From: Bacillota bacterium
GTDB taxonomy: Bacteria; Bacillota; Clostridia; Oscillospirales; Ruminococcaceae
Direction: 5' to 3'
Length of the DNA stretch: 9,888 bases
Assembly: GCA_023456995.1 (NCBI GenBank)
Contig: JAEWNU010000002.1
Span: 1-9,888, forward strand
Position 1 is the stretch's first letter. Every line of letters starts with the position of its first letter. Below are positions 6,611-9,888 of the stretch, piece by piece. Below the pieces are notes generated by a model that saw nothing but the letters and a program-made list of their open reading frames with translations, ran no database searches and was not told where the DNA came from. Position numbers and translations under genes: made by a program.

Positions 6611-6866
6611 GAAAAGAGATTTTTCGGTAATTACTCACTTGTCAAGGTGCATATTTGTTTGTATCAAAACAGGCAAGCGCTGTTTTCGGGCAGCTCTTGC
6701 TCAAATCACTATGGTTCAATACACCGTAACATCTTGACTTGCCGCAGCGGTCAATCTGTTTTGGTGTTGTTGTTTTCGTGAATGCTATCCCCACCCTGAT
6801 ATCAGTTTAGCACAGGGCTACAGGGGCTTTCTATGGTTAGTTTGAGGGAGTTTGCCGCAGGCGCGG
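6611..6866. other. Non-coding stretch with no convincing gene
   Basis: No family-like open frame is visible here. It contains a weak hairpin AAAACAG (6666-6672) / CTGTTTT (6680-6686), single copies of the neighbouring 10-bp repeat motif, and the beginning of a 37-codon frame (6833-6946) preceded by AGGGG at 6822-6826. The frame resembles no protein I recognise. Confidence 0.5.
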
Positions 6867-7161
6867 ACGGCAAAACCCCTGCCGTTGATGACGGTAAATT
6901 CGGAACAGCAAAGGAAAGAGAACGGATGCCGCTCACGGCGGAATAGGGGAACCCCTGGCAAGGGTTCCCCCCTCGGCAAAACAGTCCCCCGTACTATTTT
7001 GCCGCCCCCTTCCTGTGCCTTTTGACGGAACTGAACACGCTTGGGGTTTCACCCCGGCCGCTCGCCTATATGAGCGCTTGCGGCTGGTTGGCTCCGCTGA
7101 TCACCGCGGGGCATCAATGCCCGCTGCGGCTCCACCAATCCAACAAGCTTTTGAAAAAGCT
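6867..7161. repeat. Hairpin-rich non-coding element, possibly dispersed repeat
   Basis: Eight inverted repeats lie within 295 bases: ACGGCA/TGCCGT (6867-6885), GCCG/CGGC (6928-6939), GGGGAACCC/GGGTTCCCC (6946-6970), a 12-bp pair CGGCAAAACAGT/ACTATTTTGCCG (6974-7004), GGGGT/ACCCC (7043-7055), CGCTC/GAGCG (7059-7076), GGGCAT/ATGCCC (7109-7122) and AGCTTTT/AAAAGCT (7146-7161). The 12-bp pair has one mismatch that becomes a G-U pair on the minus strand. There is no long frame on either strand and no transposase. The density and spacing resemble a repeated intergenic or MITE-like element, but flanking target duplications and terminal inverted repeats were not found. Confidence 0.4.
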
Positions 7162-7206
7162 AGACCAAAACTTTAATCTATATTTACATTAAAAAGCAAA
7201 TAACAC

Positions 7207-7249
7207 AAAAAGGAGCCTGCACAGCCGTATGGCGATGCAGGCTCCTTTT
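7207..7249 (-). terminator. Intrinsic terminator after ackA
   Basis: GGAGCCTGCA (7212-7221) and TGCAGGCTCC (7236-7245) pair perfectly. On the minus strand the hairpin is followed by five T residues (complement of 7207-7211), 24 bases after the ackA stop. Four T residues on the plus side mean it could also stop transcription from the left. Confidence 0.93.
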
Positions 7250-7273
7250 ATAGCCAGGACATTGTCAAAAGCC

Positions 7274-8467
7274 TTACAGCTGTTCAACAATCTCCTTGGT
7301 ATCACGCGCAATGAGCAGCTCCTCGTTGGTGGGCAGCACCCAAACCGCAACCTTGGAGTCGGGGGTGGAGATGCAGGCTTCCTCGCGGCAGCCGCTGTTC
7401 TTGGCAGAATCAAACTTGATGCCGAGCACTTCCATGTTCTCGCAAACGCGCTCACGCACAACGTCGTCGTTCTCGCCGATGCCGCCGGTGAAGCAGACAG
7501 CGTCCAGTCCGCCGAGTGCGGCAGCGTAGGAGCCGATATACTTCTTAATCTGGTAGCAGAGGATATCCACAGCCAGCTTGGCGCGCTCGTTGCCGGAATC
7601 CTCAGCGGCGTGCAGGTCACGCATATCGCTGGAAACGCCCGAGATGCCGACCAGACCGGCCTGCTTGTTGAGAATGTCGATGATCTTGCTGGTGCGATAG
7701 CCCGACTTCTCAGACATAACACTGACAAGCGAGGGGTCAATCGCGCCGCAGCGGGTGCCCATGATGAGGCCGTCCAGCGGAGTCAGACCCATGGTGGTGT
7801 CCACGCACTGGCCGCCGTTGATGGCGGTGATGGAGGAACCGTTGCCCAGATGGCAGGTGATGACCTTCAGGTTATCCTTGCCGGTCAGCTCAGCCAAACG
7901 CTGGGAGACAAAGCGGTGGCTGGTGCCATGGAAGCCGTAACGGCGCAGGCGGTATTTCTCATAGTACTCATAGGGGATCGGGTAGATATAAGCCTTGGGG
8001 GGCATGGTCTGGTGGAAAGCGGTATCGAACACGACAGCCATCGGGATCTTCTCACCGAAAACCTTGCGGCAGGCCTTCATCGCGATCAGCGCGGGCGGGT
8101 TATGCAGGGGTGCAAGGGTGGAAAGCTCGTCAATGGCCTTCATGACCTCGTCGTCGATGAGCACCGAGCAGGCAAACTTCTCGCCGCCGTGCACACCGCG
8201 GTGGCCGATGGCAGAAATCTCAGAGATATTGTTGATAACCTTGTGCTCGCCGCAGGTCAGCAGCTCAACAACCTCAGCAAACGCCTCAGCATGGGTGGGG
8301 AAGGGAGTCTCATACTCAATCTTAGTGCCGTTCGAAAGCTTGTGGCTGATCAGGCCGCCGGCGCCGATACGCTCGCAGAGACCCTTAGCGATGACTGCCT
8401 CGGTCTCCATGTCGATGAGCTGGTACTTCATCGAGGAGCTGCCCGCATTAATTACCAGAATTTTCAT
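7274..8467 (-). CDS. ackA: Acetate kinase AckA
   Basis: Acetate kinase interconverts acetyl phosphate plus ADP and acetate plus ATP in the cytoplasm. In fermenting Clostridia it yields ATP in the step that releases acetate, after phosphotransacetylase; no pta gene is in view. The 397-residue length is typical. Visible active-site residues, numbered close to the Methanosarcina enzyme, are Asn7 (NAGSSSMKYQL), Arg90 (GHRGVHGGEKF), His122 (PLHNPPAL), Asp148 (VFDTAFHQTMP), His180 (RRYGFHGTSHR), the phosphate loop HLGNGSS (206-212), Arg239 (GTRCGAIDP), GGIGEN (328-333) and the Glu382-Glu383 pair near the C-terminus. The start ATG at 8467-8465 follows AGGAGG at 8-14 bases. Transcription probably begins near 8675 from a promoter overlapping that of tmcAL, and the leader contains a terminator. 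A butyrate or propionate kinase is less likely given the match throughout. Confidence 0.97.
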   Translation of the reverse strand: MKILVINAGSSSMKYQLIDMETEAVIAKGLCERIGAGGLISHKLSNGTKIEYETPFPTHAEAFAEVVELLTCGEHKVINNISEISAIGHRGVHGGEKFACSVLIDDEVMKAIDELSTLAPLHNPPALIAMKACRKVFGEKIPMAVVFDTAFHQTMPPKAYIYPIPYEYYEKYRLRRYGFHGTSHRFVSQRLAELTGKDNLKVITCHLGNGSSITAINGGQCVDTTMGLTPLDGLIMGTRCGAIDPSLVSVMSEKSGYRTSKIIDILNKQAGLVGISGVSSDMRDLHAAEDSGNERAKLAVDILCYQIKKYIGSYAAALGGLDAVCFTGGIGENDDVVRERVCENMEVLGIKFDSAKNSGCREEACISTPDSKVAVWVLPTNEELLIARDTKEIVEQL

Positions 8468-8586
8468 TGTTTGTTATCCTCCTTTGTTATACTGACGTCC
8501 TATTAAAAGCGAATAATTTAGCGAGAACTAATATCAATCTTTTAGCGGAATATCAGCATTAAGACACGACGGTGTTTGCATAACGC

Positions 8587-8622
8587 AAAAAAGAACGCCC
8601 CTTTTGTCAAATTGGAACGTTC
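8587..8622 (-). terminator. Intrinsic terminator within the ackA leader
   Basis: Read on the minus strand, GAACGTTCC (8622-8614) pairs with GGGGCGTTC (8601-8593) over 9 bp, including two G-U pairs, across a 12-base loop. Six U residues follow (8592-8587). On the plus strand the two G-U pairs become C-A mismatches, so the structure is oriented towards ackA. It sits 120 bases before the ackA start and downstream of the candidate ackA promoter, where it could act as an attenuator or block incoming transcription. Confidence 0.6.
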
Positions 8623-8630
8623 AAACGGTT

Positions 8631-8644
8631 TTACGCATGCGTAA
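8631..8644. promoter_or_regulatory. Perfect 14-bp palindrome, candidate operator
   Basis: TTACGCATGCGTAA is identical to its own reverse complement. It lies 13 bases upstream of the plus-strand -35 box and about 30-45 bases downstream of the predicted minus-strand start. That position suits a dimeric regulator acting on both ackA and tmcAL. No regulator family was matched. Confidence 0.45.
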
Positions 8645-8657
8645 TCGCTGGTATTCC

Positions 8658-8686
8658 TTGACTAGGGTGCTCATAAATAATATAAT
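8658..8686 (+). promoter_or_regulatory. Sigma-A promoter of tmcAL
   Basis: TTGACT (8658-8663), exactly 17 bases, and TATAAT (8681-8686) make a near-perfect sigma-A promoter. The predicted start is near 8693, giving a leader of about 160 bases before the tmcAL start codon. Confidence 0.78.
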
Positions 8687-8710
8687 ATTATATAATTTCC
8701 AAAAGTTCAA
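8682..8710 (-). promoter_or_regulatory. Candidate sigma-A promoter of ackA
   Basis: On the minus strand, TTGAAC (8710-8705), a 17-base spacer and TATTAT (8687-8682) form a good promoter. Its -10 box occupies almost the same bases as the tmcAL -10 box, so the two polymerases should exclude each other. The predicted start is near 8675, with a leader of about 208 bases to ackA. The region is very AT-rich, so chance -10 matches are easy. Confidence 0.5.
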
Positions 8711-8820
8711 GTGTACCGCTATAAATCGAATTATTATTGGATATTTACACTATCGTGGGCATTTTTTGAGCCCAAAATACTAAACAATCCATGAAAATTT
8801 GCGTGAGGTACACCTGAATT
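8704..8820 (+). ncRNA. Structured 5' leader of tmcAL
   Basis: AAGTTCAAGTGTACC (8703-8717, pairing from 8704) is complementary to GGTACACCTGAATT (8807-8820), with one A-C mismatch and one G-U pair. GC (8718-8719) and GC (8801-8802) extend the stem past a four-base bulge. Inside, TGGAT (8738-8742) can pair with ATCCA (8787-8791), and TGGGC (8756-8760) pairs with GCCCA (8770-8774), flanked by ATTT/AAAT. A second ATTGGATAT (8818-8826) repeats 8736-8744 and could compete for ATCCA. This suggests a structured leader, possibly regulatory. Alternatively the arms are paired protein-binding sites. There is no terminator between it and the gene. Confidence 0.35.
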
Positions 8821-8852
8821 GGATATATTAACGGTGAAAGGGGGAAGCGCTA

Positions 8853-9888
8853 ATGATGACTATTGCAGCAATTGCGGCGGAATATAATCCGTTTCACAAC
8901 GGGCATGCCTATCACATCGCCAAAACGCGCGAGGCGGGGGCAACACACATCGTTGGAATCATGAGTGGTAATTTTACCCAGCGCGGAACCCCGGCCGTTG
9001 CAGAAAAACGAGCTCGCGTCAGGTCGGCGCTTGCGGGCGGCGCCGATCTGATACTGGAGCTGCCGCTCCCTTATGCCATGGCGACCGCACAGCGCTTTGC
9101 GTATGGCGTCGCGGGTATCGCAGAGGGAATGGGATGTGTTGATGTCTTATCCTTTGGCAGCGAGTCCGGCTATCTTTCAATATTAAAAGCGGCTGCGAAT
9201 GCGGTGGATAGTGCCCCGGTGTGTGAGCGCATGACCCAGCTGCTTTCAACAGGTATGACCTTTGCGCGCGCGCGGCAGCAGGCGGTCAGCGAGCTTTGCG
9301 GCGACGAAATTGCCGAGATGCTCGGCAGCCCCAACGACGCGCTGGCAGTCGAGTATATTCGCCAGCTGTCGCTAATGGGTAGCCGCATTATACCATTTGC
9401 CGTGGTGCGAAACGGCGCCAGGCACGACGACGAAGCCACAAAAGGCGAGATGGCTTCCGCCTCTTTTCTGCGGGCGCTGATGCGCAGCGGCGGCGTTCAG
9501 GCCGTTGCCGATTTTATGCCGCGCGGGTCACACGCAGCGCTTCATGCTGCCGCGCACGATGCGCTGGCACCGTTTGATGAAAAAAAGCTTCAGGCCTTGA
9601 TGCTCGGTGTGCTGCGCCGCATGACGGCTGAGGAAATTTCTCGTGTGCCCGACCTCTCCGAAGGGCTTGAAAACCGTATCTATGCGGCCATCCGTCAGGC
9701 GTGCAGCGTTGAGGAAATTTACACGCTGGCAAAATCCAAGCGGTACACCGCGGCCAGAATCCGCCGGGTGGTCATGTCGGCCTTTTTGGGGCTGGAATCC
9801 ATCTACAGCGAGCAGAAGCCGCCTTACATCCGTGTGCTGGGCTTCAACGCACGCGGGCGCGAAATTCTCTCCCGAATGAAGGAGACCG
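8853..9888 (+). CDS. tmcAL: tRNA(Met) cytidine acetate ligase TmcAL (partial)
   Basis: TmcAL (formerly YlbM) makes N4-acetylcytidine at the wobble base of elongator tRNA-Met, using free acetate and ATP through an acetyl-adenylate. The frame is open from 8853 to the window edge, giving 345 codons of a protein usually about 400 residues long, so the C-terminal end is missing. The N-terminal nucleotidyltransferase-like domain is clear: AAEYNPFHNGHAYH with the HxGH-type His15 and His18, MSGNFTQRG (37-45), LELPLPYA (68-75) and FGSES (101-105), followed by SPND (159-162). Two consecutive ATG codons (8853, 8856) could serve as start; the ribosome binding site AAAGGGGGAAG (8837-8847) fits either. The gene is divergent from ackA, which produces the acetate this enzyme consumes. 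Confidence 0.93.
   Translation, partial: MMTIAAIAAEYNPFHNGHAYHIAKTREAGATHIVGIMSGNFTQRGTPAVAEKRARVRSALAGGADLILELPLPYAMATAQRFAYGVAGIAEGMGCVDVLSFGSESGYLSILKAAANAVDSAPVCERMTQLLSTGMTFARARQQAVSELCGDEIAEMLGSPNDALAVEYIRQLSLMGSRIIPFAVVRNGARHDDEATKGEMASASFLRALMRSGGVQAVADFMPRGSHAALHAAAHDALAPFDEKKLQALMLGVLRRMTAEEISRVPDLSEGLENRIYAAIRQACSVEEIYTLAKSKRYTAARIRRVVMSAFLGLESIYSEQKPPYIRVLGFNARGREILSRMKET

Noticed and set aside
6666..6686. AAAACAG/CTGTTTT hairpin as a terminator.
   Set aside because: The stem is short and AT-rich, there is no T-run outside it, and no gene ends nearby.
6381..6781. Several small frames on both strands across the pyrimidine tract and the 10-bp array.
   Set aside because: Products are low-complexity (Ser-Thr-Ile or Arg-Asn runs) dictated by the repeats, and the 10-bp period is out of register with codons.
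7229..8506. A 425-codon open frame on the plus strand.
   Set aside because: It is antisense to ackA across the whole gene. The minus frame matches acetate kinase at every conserved motif, while the plus frame has no recognisable domain; high GC explains the lack of stops.
8500..8520. AAAAGCG followed by AT-rich sequence upstream of ackA, as a possible catabolite-control (cre) site.
   Set aside because: It matches only the core of the consensus and lacks the symmetric second half.
8711..8719. GTGTACCGC resembling part of the T-box motif upstream of tmcAL.
   Set aside because: The rest of the T-box consensus is absent and there is no terminator/antiterminator pair before the gene, so only a few bases match.

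Overview
The window reads as chromosomal DNA of a spore-forming, fairly GC-rich member of the Clostridia. SpoIIID points to an endospore former, the gene families are all Firmicutes types, and four of the eight genes start with TTG or GTG behind strong AGGAGG-like ribosome binding sites. The order Oscillospirales is my best guess, from base composition and general character rather than from any marker. The window is mostly housekeeping. I see no transposase, integrase, tRNA, rRNA, CRISPR array, or recognisable defence or biosynthetic system.

Layout, left to right. spoIIID (92-349) ends in an intrinsic terminator. Two consensus sigma-A promoters in tandem follow, then a leader with a terminator-like hairpin, then murA (688-1977, first step of peptidoglycan synthesis) with its own terminator. 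The next unit is a WalJ/YycJ-type metallo-hydrolase (2213-3004) directly abutting rlmH (3005-3484, ribosome methyltransferase), closed by a terminator. Then come tex (3581-5734, RNA-binding accessory factor) and a YczE-family membrane protein (5756-6421), closed by a strong terminator. An 850-base gap without a convincing gene (6422-7273) holds a pyrimidine tract with a hexanucleotide repeat, an 80-base array of 10-bp repeats, and a chain of GC-rich hairpins that looks like a non-coding dispersed element. On the minus strand, ackA (8467-7274, acetate kinase) ends in an excellent terminator. It is divergent from a partial tmcAL/ylbM (8853 to the right edge, tRNA-Met cytidine acetate ligase).

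How the genes relate. murA, spoIIID and perhaps the WalJ homologue concern cell envelope and sporulation. rlmH, tex and tmcAL concern RNA and translation. ackA makes or uses acetyl phosphate and acetate, and TmcAL consumes free acetate, so the divergent pair shares a metabolite.

The most interesting signals are regulatory. The murA leader looks like an attenuator or a small RNA. The ackA/tmcAL intergenic region has face-to-face overlapping promoters, a perfect 14-bp palindrome, an intrinsic terminator inside the ackA leader, and a long-range stem enclosing most of the tmcAL leader. All of these were read by eye, and no folding or database search was run.
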